NCBI GenBank assembly: GCA_028687395.1
Contig: JAQUAE010000071.1
Coordinates: forward strand, 1 to 7,688
Direction of reading: 5' to 3'
Length of the DNA: 7,688 nt
Source of the DNA: Anaerolineales bacterium
GTDB taxonomy: Bacteria > Chloroflexota > Anaerolineae > Anaerolineales > UBA4823
Numbering within the stretch: the first letter of the stretch is position 1; each line of letters begins with the position of its first letter. The position numbers and the translations under genes are program-made. The notes under the pieces were generated by a model, which was not told the origin of the DNA, made no database searches, and saw only the letters and a program-made list of their open reading frames with translations. Below are positions 1 to 6,106 of the stretch, piece after piece.

Positions 1-52
1 AAGGCGGGGAAAGACGAACCAGCCTCGCTTCATGGGCGCCGGGTGTGCGTGT

Positions 53-1726
53 TTAATAGGGATCATTCACGGTGCGCCGGATAAACGTCTCATTCGTGCT
101 GCAGGTGCAGGCGATGATCTTATCCTCATCGCGGGTCAGGAAGCCTTTGTAGGCTGCGTCTCCCGCGTGGGCGATCCAACCGCTCAGGTTGAAAGGCATT
201 GGGCCATCGGCAGCAATCCATTCCCCATTGAACTTGCGGGCGATGTGGACGTGCGTGCCGGTGGAATGCCCACCCTCGCAGGAGGGGTGGCCCAGGCGCG
301 TGCCGATATCCACCCACGTGCCGATCGGCACGCTGCTTTCTGCAGAGACGTGTAAGTAGAGCAGCACCCAACCGGTTTGTTCGCGACCGTCTCCATCCAG
401 GTCCAGCACGACCACTCCCTTTCCGGAGCGCACCACGAGGCCGGTGGCCGAGGCGGTCACCCAGGCGTTGGAATCCACGCAGCCAGGTTCGCCACTGGCG
501 GGGGCAAAATCCAGCGCAGCGTAGGAGCCATCCTGCTCCCAGGCACCATGCGGTCCCCCGGTAAAGCTCCACAAGCGATCCATCTCGAACGGCAAGGTCA
601 TGGGGGGCTGGGTCAGACCTGGGGGATAGAGCGGTTCTACCTTGAGGGCACGTTCCCAGGGATTGCCATACATCTGGGTATAGAGCGCCGGGAACCCTTG
701 CTCCATGTCGACCGCCTGCACCCAGCGGTTGCTGTCGAACATCTGGGCAAAATAGTATTGCAGCGCTACGCTCCCCGCGTTCAGGTCTGGCGCCAGACGG
801 GTGACGTATCCGTCCTTGGCGAAGCGCAGATCGCTCAGGCGACCCTCCCGCCAGCTATAGTAGCCAATCGAGAGCTGGTCTACCGTCCACACCAGTTGCC
901 TGTACAGGCTGGCGTAGCTGAGGTTGACGTAGCCCATTGGGTATTTTTCCTCGACCGCGTTAGCCGGTTGGCCGGTCACCCAGTGGCTCTGGTATTCCAG
1001 AATTGCCAGGAGCAGGCGGGGGTTGATCGAGTTTTCCAGGGCGACCCGTTCGACGATCTCAGCCCCGCTCTTCAGCCCGGAGCTCTGCGTCCATTCGCGG
1101 TAGGTGCTGAGCTTGCCGCCGGCCTGGTTGACGTAAGCGACGATGTCGAAGTCGGTGGCAGAGGGCGAATACACCAACTCACTGTCCGGCAGGATGTGCT
1201 GTGAGGAGGTGGTATTCACCAGACGGCGGGGGATGATCAATAACTGGCCGGGTGGCAGCAAGGCGGTCGGGTGTAAGGGGTCCGGCGAGGTGATCTCGGT
1301 AGGATCGGCGTCGAAGCGAATGGCTACCACCGGCAAGGTATCGGCCGCCTGTGTGTAATACAGGATGGGCGTGGAGTCGATGGTGACGGTTGGCCCGGCA
1401 GGGGGGTCAGGCGTGTCCTGAGGCGGCGGCGTTACCCCCCAGGTTTCTGTATCGATCACCTGTGGGGTGGGCGAGGCGGATAACAGCCCGGCGTCAGGGG
1501 TGTTTAAAAGGGCGGCGAGCTCTGGGGGCAGGGTTGGGCTGGAGCGAGGCGCAATCCAGTATTCGGCTCGGGAGCAGGAGAGCGTCGAGATAGCCAGTGC
1601 GAGTCCCACGGCCAGGGCGCGCAGCCCAAAGGTTGAGGGGCGATGTCTAACGTTGGATGCGGTTCTTCGTTGATTGACCGGCTTCGGCCTCGACTTTTTT
1701 ACCATCACGCTCCAGATATCCGTCAT
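53..1726 (-). CDS. Secreted M23 metallopeptidase-family cell-wall protein, second tandem copy, with decayed LysM
   Basis: Probable envelope peptidoglycan hydrolase, 557 aa. A basic N-terminus and hydrophobic stretch (about 34-50) end at Cys51, a signal peptide with an imperfect lipobox (T-L-S-C). A Pro/Thr/Ser-rich linker (about 52-118) follows. Residues 122-166 align with the paralogue's LysM (DTL at the start, LLPPGQLLIIP at the end) but the middle is poorly conserved. Residues about 218-370 form a helical domain with INPRLLLAILEYQSHWV, reminiscent of lysozyme-like transglycosylases, with Glu244 as possible acid. The C-terminal M23 domain shows GGPHG (His393), AALDF (Asp406), LYLH (His459) and THVH (His492, His494), so all zinc and catalytic positions of the LytM type are present. 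The ATG at 1726 has an AGGTG six bases upstream. An internal ATG at 1705, preceded by GGAG, is an alternative start. Either start lies inside the end of the upstream paralogue, implying coupled translation. The M23 call is firm; substrate and middle-domain activity are inferred. Confidence 0.9.
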   Translation of the reverse strand: MTDIWSVMVKKSRPKPVNQRRTASNVRHRPSTFGLRALAVGLALAISTLSCSRAEYWIAPRSSPTLPPELAALLNTPDAGLLSASPTPQVIDTETWGVTPPPQDTPDPPAGPTVTIDSTPILYYTQAADTLPVVAIRFDADPTEITSPDPLHPTALLPPGQLLIIPRRLVNTTSSQHILPDSELVYSPSATDFDIVAYVNQAGGKLSTYREWTQSSGLKSGAEIVERVALENSINPRLLLAILEYQSHWVTGQPANAVEEKYPMGYVNLSYASLYRQLVWTVDQLSIGYYSWREGRLSDLRFAKDGYVTRLAPDLNAGSVALQYYFAQMFDSNRWVQAVDMEQGFPALYTQMYGNPWERALKVEPLYPPGLTQPPMTLPFEMDRLWSFTGGPHGAWEQDGSYAALDFAPASGEPGCVDSNAWVTASATGLVVRSGKGVVVLDLDGDGREQTGWVLLYLHVSAESSVPIGTWVDIGTRLGHPSCEGGHSTGTHVHIARKFNGEWIAADGPMPFNLSGWIAHAGDAAYKGFLTRDEDKIIACTCSTNETFIRRTVNDPY

Positions 1727-3230
1727 ATTCTACACCTAAACCCGCAGACACCCAGCCGTCGAGGACGAAAGGCAAGCCCTGGTCGGCGGGGATCCATTCT
1801 CCATTGTACCTGCGTGCCAGGTGAACGTGCGTGCCGGTGGAAAGCCCTCCCTCGCAGGAGGGGTGGCCAATGCGCTCACCGGCTTCCAGGTGCGTCCCCG
1901 GTGCGACGCGTTGGCGTTCCTCGATGTGCATGTACAGGATCACCCAGCCGGTTTGCACCCACCCATCGTTGCTTGCCCCACCTTCACCGTCCAGGTCTTG
2001 CAGCACCATGCCGTCCTCGGCGAAAAGGATCGTGCCCGGCGCCACGGCGGTCACCCAATCGTCGCTCGGTATGCAGCCCAAGGCGTCGGTATGCGGGGAG
2101 AAGTCCAGCGCTGCCCAGGCGGAGCCGCTATCCCAGCCGCCGTGCGGGCCGCCGGTGAAAGCCCAGCGTACGCCCGGCTCGAAGGGGAGCTGCAAGGCGG
2201 GCTGGCGCAATCCCTCCGGCAGCAGCGGTTCGATTGCTAAATCGAAGGGGTAGCCAAACAAGGCATCGTAGACATCGAACAGTCCCTGTGGAGATACTGC
2301 TTCCATCCACTCTTGATAGCCATCCAGTTGGGCGAAAAGGTGCTGCACGCCAGCCGTCCCGGCGTTGATCGTGGCAGCAATGGGGATGATGCGCCCGTCG
2401 TTGAGCACCCAGGTGGCGACGCCGTTGACACGCCACAGGTAATATCCACGGTTCAGGTTGTTGGCAGCCCAGGCGAGCTGGCGGTAGAGGCCGGCGCGCT
2501 GAGGGTCGCGCCAGCCGAGGGGGTATTCCAGCGTGGCTTCCTTGGGATCGGGCCGGGTGACCCAACGGCTGCGATATTCCAGGATGGCTAGCAGCAGGCG
2601 GGGGTTCACCGAGTAGTTGCGCGCCACCATCTCGACGATCTGCGCCCCACTCAGGCGGGTCTCCTCGTCCACTTTCTCGCGGTAACGAGCCAGGTAGCCG
2701 CCCCGAGTCTCAATGAACGCCGGGAGGTCGAAATAGGCGCTCATTGGGCCGTAGACCAGCTCCGAATCGGGGATGATTTTGAAATCCTGGCTGGCGCCCT
2801 CCAGGGTGGGAACCGGTATGATCAGGCGCTGCCCAACTTCCAGAAGGTTGGGATTTTTCAACTGGTTGGCGTCCATGACCTGTTCGACGCTGATGCCAAA
2901 GCGCTGGGCGATCTGCCCCAGCGTATCGCCGTACCGCACCACGTATTGTTCGGGTTCGGAGCGTGGGGAGGGCAGCGGGTGCGGCGCGTCCGGGGTAGGC
3001 GTCAGCAGCGGGGCGCCGGGCAGGCGCGTGGGTGGCAGGGCGACCGCAGGGTGGGTGGCACTGGGGATGCCGGAGGCCGCACCTGAATTGGAAGCACTCC
3101 AACTCGGGCTGTTCTCTGGCAGGACGGCCCGCGCGCACGCCAGCGCTGCCGTCAGGGTGAACAGCGTGGAGATGGCGATGAGACGATTGCGGGTTTGCGC
3201 GCTGGATGGTCGCATGACAGGCATCCACAC
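1647..3230 (-). CDS. Secreted LysM / lysozyme-like / M23 metallopeptidase protein, first tandem copy
   Basis: Probable envelope peptidoglycan hydrolase, 527 aa from the GTG at 3230. ATG codons at 3224 and 3215 are possible starts, and the one at 3215 gives a more typical signal peptide (MRPSSAQTRNRL). The hydrophobic stretch ends at Cys32 in A-L-A-C-A-R-A, which can be read as a poor lipobox or as a type I signal peptidase site. A Pro/Ala/Thr-rich linker runs to about residue 92. A clear LysM domain lies at about 95-141 (YVVRYGDTLGQIAQRFGI, ending VGQRLIIPV). Residues about 192-340 are the same lysozyme-like helical domain as in the paralogue (VNPRLLLAILEYRSRWVT, Glu218). The C-terminal M23 domain carries His363, Asp376, His435, His468 and His470. 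The gene reads into its paralogue with up to 80 bp overlap. It is probably the first gene of the pair, since the DNA upstream is divergent. Confidence 0.92.
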   Translation of the reverse strand: MWMPVMRPSSAQTRNRLIAISTLFTLTAALACARAVLPENSPSWSASNSGAASGIPSATHPAVALPPTRLPGAPLLTPTPDAPHPLPSPRSEPEQYVVRYGDTLGQIAQRFGISVEQVMDANQLKNPNLLEVGQRLIIPVPTLEGASQDFKIIPDSELVYGPMSAYFDLPAFIETRGGYLARYREKVDEETRLSGAQIVEMVARNYSVNPRLLLAILEYRSRWVTRPDPKEATLEYPLGWRDPQRAGLYRQLAWAANNLNRGYYLWRVNGVATWVLNDGRIIPIAATINAGTAGVQHLFAQLDGYQEWMEAVSPQGLFDVYDALFGYPFDLAIEPLLPEGLRQPALQLPFEPGVRWAFTGGPHGGWDSGSAWAALDFSPHTDALGCIPSDDWVTAVAPGTILFAEDGMVLQDLDGEGGASNDGWVQTGWVILYMHIEERQRVAPGTHLEAGERIGHPSCEGGLSTGTHVHLARRYNGEWIPADQGLPFVLDGWVSAGLGVEYDGYLERDGKKVEAEAGQSTKNRIQR

Positions 3231-3441
3231 GCATTCTACACGAAAAGTGGGTCGGGTAGGGCTGTCTCACACTTTTTGGCCGGCCGCGTGTTGTTTCGAG
3301 CGCTCCACGCCGGCGATGCTCTCCTTCGGCATGCGCCGCCAGGCGAACAGGTTTTCTGGCGACTGGTCTTCGAGTGCCAGGCGGACGGCTGGTTTGGGAG
3401 GCAGGTGTCCCCCGGGCTAGCCGGCAGGGCGGCTCTCCCCC

Positions 3442-3470
3442 TTGACTTTTGCCGCCGGTGTGGGTATGGT
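3442..3470 (+). promoter_or_regulatory. Sigma-70-type promoter for the Mut7-C gene
   Basis: A TTGACT -35 (3442-3447) is separated by exactly 17 bp from a TATGGT -10 (3465-3470). Transcription would start near 3477, about 26 bases before the ATG at 3503. The -35 matches five of six consensus bases and the -10 four of six. The rest of this 272-bp divergent spacer (3231-3441) shows no convincing gene. Confidence 0.6.
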
Positions 3471-3482
3471 AGAGGCGGCAAA
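3448..3482. repeat. Perfect 9-bp inverted repeat overlapping the promoter (candidate operator)
   Basis: TTTGCCGCC (3448-3456) is matched exactly by its reverse complement GGCGGCAAA (3474-3482), with 17 bases between the arms. One arm lies in the -35/-10 spacer and the other on the expected start of transcription, so a dimeric regulator bound here would block the promoter. It could also fold as a hairpin at the RNA start, but most of the left arm would not be transcribed, which favours a DNA-level role. Confidence 0.5.
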
Positions 3483-3502
3483 CCCGCCTGTGCGGTGACC
3501 TG

Positions 3503-4270
3503 ATGGACGAGCCTCGACCTGCGCTTCCCCAGAAACACGCTTGCTTTCGCTTCGAGGGCGAGCTGAACGATTTCCTCGCCCCCCGGCGCAGGGGCGGGAC
3601 GGTCATGCTTGCCTTTCGGGGGGCCCAATCCGTCAAGCACCTGGTCGAATCCCTGGGCGCGCCCCACACCGAGGTGGGCGCCATCCTGGTTGGAGGCGCG
3701 GCGGTGGTTTTCGACTACATCGTGCAGGATGGCGACCAGGTCAGCGTGTACCCGCTCAGCGCGCAGGGGGACGGCCTGAGCCCAGGCGCGGCGCTCGCCC
3801 CACCGGGGGAGGCGCGCTTCGTGCTCGATAACCATCTCGGGCGGCTGGCGGCCTACCTGCGCATGCTCGGCTTCGACACGCTCTACCGCAACGATTACCA
3901 GGACGGCGAACTGGCGGCAGTGTGCCATGAGCAAGACAGGATTCTCTTGACCCGCGACCGCCGCCTGCTGATGCGCAATTCGATTGCCTGCGGCTATTGC
4001 GTGCGCAGCAAGAATCCCCGCCAGCAACTGGCGGAGGTGGTCGGGCGCTACCGCCTGGCCGCCGCCATCGCGCCCTTCAAGCGCTGCATCCGCTGCAACG
4101 GCGTTCTGCGCCAGGCGCGCAAGCAGGAAGTGCTCCACCTGCTCGAACCGCTGACCCGCCAATACTTCGATGAGTTTCAGCAGTGCCCGGAGTGTGGACA
4201 GGTCTACTGGAAGGGCTCGCACCACGCCCGCATGCTGGCGCTGATCCAGTCGGTGCTGCCTGAAACGTAG
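3503..4270 (+). CDS. Mut7-C RNase-domain protein with N-terminal ubiquitin-like domain
   Basis: A 255-aa cytosolic protein. Residues about 11-88 look like the ubiquitin/ThiS-like fold that often precedes Mut7-C (SVKHLVESLGAPHTEVGAIL, then VQDGDQVSVYPL). Residues about 104-250 are the Mut7-C PIN-like domain. It starts RFVLDNHLGRLAAYLRMLGFDT with Asp109 and Asp125, continues with ILLTRDRRLL (Asp152), and ends in a zinc ribbon of two CxxC pairs (Cys195/Cys198 and Cys228/Cys231). Family knowledge suggests a metal-dependent ribonuclease, named after the C-terminal part of animal Mut-7; the bacterial substrate is not known. The ATG at 3503 follows GGTGA closely (four bases), and the upstream promoter puts the RNA start about 26 bases before it. 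Codon use and GC content match the M23 genes to its left, not the genes to its right. It appears monocistronic. Confidence 0.9.
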   Translation: MDEPRPALPQKHACFRFEGELNDFLAPRRRGGTVMLAFRGAQSVKHLVESLGAPHTEVGAILVGGAAVVFDYIVQDGDQVSVYPLSAQGDGLSPGAALAPPGEARFVLDNHLGRLAAYLRMLGFDTLYRNDYQDGELAAVCHEQDRILLTRDRRLLMRNSIACGYCVRSKNPRQQLAEVVGRYRLAAAIAPFKRCIRCNGVLRQARKQEVLHLLEPLTRQYFDEFQQCPECGQVYWKGSHHARMLALIQSVLPET

Positions 4271-4318
4271 GCGGCCGCTCCCCCCATTCGGCCGGCGCGG
4301 CGCGTATAATCGGCGGGT

Positions 4319-4348
4319 AATGTAACCTTTTATGTAAGCAGGTACATT
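4319..4348. repeat. Near-palindrome with ATGTAA direct repeat
   Basis: AATGTAACC (4319-4327) faces GGTACATT (4341-4348). The arms are complementary apart from one extra A. ATGTAA also occurs twice in direct orientation, at 4320-4325 and 4332-4337, twelve bases apart. It lies just downstream of the TATAAT at 4305 and could be a regulator-binding site, but chance is not excluded. Confidence 0.25.
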
Positions 4349-4491
4349 CCTCATCAAGACGCGCAAAAGACGAACGTTGTGATAACCACGCCGAAGCTCG
4401 CATAGGCATATTGGCTGGCAACCCAATGCGATAGATGGCGCTTACCGTATTTCAGGTTCAAGGGTATGTTTGGCAGTGCGAAAACCCATGG

Positions 4492-4535
4492 TTAGCTTAA
4501 GTGTAGGCTCGTGGCTGGGCCGCCTCCCAAGCTAA
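4492..4535. repeat. Nested inverted repeat upstream of the small membrane protein gene
   Basis: TTAGCTT (4492-4498) pairs perfectly with AAGCTAA (4529-4535). Inside it AGGC (4505-4508) pairs with GCCT (4522-4525), separated from the outer stem by 6- and 3-base internal loops. There is no T-run after it, so it is not a typical terminator. It may be a structured leader or the remnant of a small palindromic repeat element. Confidence 0.35.
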
Positions 4536-4563
4536 TGCAGCAGATTGGATCTTTGATTCCGGA

Positions 4564-4794
4564 TTGAAGACGAAGATGTTGAGACGACTTCGCTTCGATT
4601 TTATGGATATGGCTATTGCTCTCGGCCTATGGCTGTGCAGCTTGCCTCTGGTAGGCTTGCTGATCGTTCCTTTTTTTGGATGGAGAGCGGGAGCAATCCT
4701 TGCAGTGGCTTTGTTCTTTGCTGCCATGGTGGTCTGTTGGGGAATTTGCGGCCGGAAAGTGTATAACAACACCAAAAACGGATCATCTTTCTAA
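4564..4794 (+). CDS. Small two-helix membrane protein of unknown function
   Basis: A 76-aa protein if started at the TTG at 4564; the ATG at 4576 gives 72 aa (MLRRLRFDFMDMAIA) and is at least as likely. Neither start has a strong Shine-Dalgarno. After a basic N-terminus there are two hydrophobic segments, about residues 16-38 (ALGLWLCSLPLVGLLIVPFF) and 42-62 (AGAILAVALFFAAMVVCWG). They are joined by a short GWR turn and followed by a polar tail (GRKVYNNTKNGSSF). Three cysteines (in WLCS, VVCW and GICG) lie in or next to the membrane segments, where metal contact is conceivable but not shown. It ends 12 bases before the AAA-fold gene, so the two are probably one transcript. I do not recognise the family. 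Confidence 0.6.
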   Translation: MKTKMLRRLRFDFMDMAIALGLWLCSLPLVGLLIVPFFGWRAGAILAVALFFAAMVVCWGICGRKVYNNTKNGSSF

Positions 4795-4806
4795 AGTAAA
4801 TTCAAT

Positions 4807-5832
4807 ATGCGAACTGACGTTTCAAAACAAATCGATCTTGAATCAGCCTTTGTCGATCGCTTGTCGGAAGCAATCAACCAGTCTGGACATAGCCCTGAAA
4901 GAATCGCCTTCATCAATTTGTATGTCGCCCTCAAATCTAAACCTATGGCGATCTTGATTGGGCCAGGACAGAGCGGGAAAATCGCCGCTGTTCAATGCCT
5001 TGCTCATCTCCTGATGGGTGATCATCGCCATTGCCAAATGATGATTGGTCACCCCTGGAGATTCGAAAAGAGTGAAATGGTAGCCTGGTTTGCCGAAGTC
5101 CATGAACGATTCACCACCCAGAAGCTGCTTGGGTTAATCGAGGAGGCCTGGCATCCGGATAACGCCCGCCAGGTGTTCATCGCCTGCCTGACCCGGATCA
5201 GCCCCTCGGAGTTGCTCAATTTCTTTAGCGAAGTGGCTTATCAGCTCCGGCATAACCAGCTCATGAGAATTGGGAATGTTCATTTCTCGGAACCCATTCC
5301 ATTTCCCACGAATCTATTTCTCATCGGAACGATGGACACATCGGATTTCGGATTTTGGGGCCCCGACCTTTTGTCAAAGACTAACCTCATTCGTTGGAAT
5401 AATAATGGCGTCACGACTGCACTACTTCAAAGCGATCATTCGAAATTTCCGGAGAGCGAGTTTCTACGCTCCTGCATTCGTGACAAACAGGAAGCGTATC
5501 GCCGAGTTCACATGATACTAGAAGGAAAACGACAACCTTTGAGGCCTCTGTTGCAAGTAGAAGCGCTCTTGAGCGATTATGCAATCGCCTCCCTCAGTTG
5601 GTTGGTGGACGAGGCCATGGTTTTCCTGGCTAACTCGTGGACCAGGCAGGGTATTGGCCTCTTTGATCCTTGCCCCAACTACAATCTGGAGATTGCGCTA
5701 GATTACGCCATCTCCCAGGCCATTCTTCCGCTCGTATACAACGATATCCATAACAATCGGGGCTTGAAAGAAGCGTTGCGAATAACTTTAGATTCGCGCT
5801 TTCCCCGATCAACATCATTCCTAGATCAGTAG
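4807..5832 (+). CDS. McrB-like AAA-fold protein with degenerate ATPase motifs
   Basis: A 341-aa protein. Residues about 45-197 follow the order of a McrB/MoxR-type AAA+ core. ILIGPGQSGKIA (50-60) stands where Walker A is expected, but the Ser/Thr after the Lys is Ile59. VFIACLTRISPSELLNFFSEV (123-143) stands where the Walker B block (typically LDEMNLA..E..F) lies, with the acidic pair replaced by Cys-Leu-Thr-Arg. PFPTNLFLIGTMDTSD (165-180) matches the sensor-1 block, with Asp replacing the usual Asn of GTMN. LLSKTNLIRW (188-197) matches the strand that follows. Residues 200-341 are mostly helical with no recognised domain. ATP hydrolysis therefore seems unlikely, and nucleotide binding or scaffolding is possible. 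The start at 4807 has no clear Shine-Dalgarno, consistent with coupling to the small membrane protein 12 bases upstream. The YHS gene starts 19 bases after its stop. Confidence 0.75.
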   Translation: MRTDVSKQIDLESAFVDRLSEAINQSGHSPERIAFINLYVALKSKPMAILIGPGQSGKIAAVQCLAHLLMGDHRHCQMMIGHPWRFEKSEMVAWFAEVHERFTTQKLLGLIEEAWHPDNARQVFIACLTRISPSELLNFFSEVAYQLRHNQLMRIGNVHFSEPIPFPTNLFLIGTMDTSDFGFWGPDLLSKTNLIRWNNNGVTTALLQSDHSKFPESEFLRSCIRDKQEAYRRVHMILEGKRQPLRPLLQVEALLSDYAIASLSWLVDEAMVFLANSWTRQGIGLFDPCPNYNLEIALDYAISQAILPLVYNDIHNNRGLKEALRITLDSRFPRSTSFLDQ

Positions 5833-5834
5833 GG

Positions 5835-5844
5835 AAGGAGGTGA
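5835..5844 (+). promoter_or_regulatory. Near-perfect Shine-Dalgarno for the YHS gene
   Basis: AAGGAGGTGA is complementary over ten bases to the usual 3' end of 16S rRNA and lies seven bases before the ATG at 5852. It is by far the strongest ribosome-binding site in the window and suggests that the small metal protein is made in larger amounts than its operon partners. Confidence 0.8.
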
Positions 5845-5851
5845 GACAAGT

Positions 5852-6034
5852 ATGGCGAACACTGTAAAAGACCTTGTTTGTGGTATGGATGTCAATCCTG
5901 CGACATCCGCTTGTAAGTCCGATTACCAAGGAAAGACCTATTATTTCTGCTCGCTGGGTTGCAAAAAGGCTTTCGACAAAGAGCCAGAAAAATACATCCG
6001 AGCTCATGGTCCTGTCCACGACACACATCGCTAA
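5852..6034 (+). CDS. Small YHS-domain metal-binding protein
   Basis: A 60-aa cytosolic protein that is almost entirely one YHS domain. The signature VCGMDV (Cys10) is followed by YQGKTYYFCSLGCKKAFDKEPEKYI with Cys33 and Cys37, so the three family cysteines are present. An extra Cys21 lies between them, and the tail AHGPVHDTHR adds three histidines. YHS domains are associated with heavy-metal handling and also occur fused to P-type ATPases, as in the gene at 7088. This protein could deliver or buffer a soft metal such as copper for that pump, though the metal itself is inferred. The start is fixed by the strong Shine-Dalgarno. It lies between the AAA-fold gene (19 bases upstream) and the Lgt gene (72 bases downstream). 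Confidence 0.9.
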   Translation: MANTVKDLVCGMDVNPATSACKSDYQGKTYYFCSLGCKKAFDKEPEKYIRAHGPVHDTHR

Positions 6035-6049
6035 ACGACCATTGGATTT

Positions 6050-6078
6050 GGGGCGGCCGTTCGATGGGTGTCCGCCCC
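6050..6078 (+). other. GC-rich hairpin between the YHS and Lgt genes
   Basis: GGGGCGG (6050-6056) pairs perfectly with CCGCCCC (6072-6078) around a 15-base loop. No T-run follows beyond two T residues, so it is a weak terminator at best. It may limit read-through into the Lgt gene or protect the 3' end of the YHS message. Confidence 0.4.
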
Positions 6079-6106
6079 TTCCATCCCCTCACTGAGGTTT
6101 CAAAGA

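Larger units (their letters stand above)
4271..4563. other. Non-coding spacer at a base-composition boundary
   Basis: I find no gene in this stretch. It starts GC-rich with GCGGCCGC just after the Mut7-C stop, has an isolated TATAAT at 4305-4310 without a good -35, and from about 4320 onward is much richer in A and T, as are the genes downstream. It contains a near-palindrome at 4319-4348 and a nested inverted repeat at 4492-4535. No tRNA or clear attachment site is visible. Confidence 0.6.

Noticed and set aside
1..33. Possible start of a third minus-strand gene (ATG at 33 reading MKRGWFVFPRL off the edge), 19 bases after the stop of the second M23 gene
   Set aside because: Only eleven codons are visible and no Shine-Dalgarno precedes it; too little to call.
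377..1204. Long plus-strand open frame of 275 codons opposite the second M23 gene
   Set aside because: It is a GC-driven shadow: no recognisable motifs, while the opposite strand carries a full M23 domain.
3233..3238. TAGAAT on the minus strand as a -10 for the first M23 gene
   Set aside because: No -35 at a suitable distance, and it lies only three bases before the GTG start. The same GTGTAGAAT string before the second gene is inside coding sequence.
2710..3684. Minus-strand open frame of 324 codons overlapping the LysM gene in another frame
   Set aside because: Arg/Pro/Ala-rich composition typical of out-of-frame GC-rich DNA, and it conflicts with the clear LysM coding frame.
4305..4310. 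TATAAT as a promoter for the metal operon
   Set aside because: No -35-like hexamer at 16-18 bp and about 255 bp from the first start codon; kept only as a note in the spacer entry.
3236..4426. Minus-strand open frame of 396 codons across the Mut7-C gene
   Set aside because: The plus strand has the ubiquitin-like fold, PIN-like motifs and two CxxC pairs; the minus frame is low-complexity and Arg/Ala-rich.
4397..4430. Bulged hairpin GCAT..TTGG facing CCCAATGC
   Set aside because: Only about seven pairs with a bulge and no associated gene or signal; likely chance.
4497..4775. Minus-strand open frame of 92 codons opposite the small membrane protein
   Set aside because: The plus-strand frame gives two clean membrane helices and sits tightly before the next gene; the minus frame has no such support.
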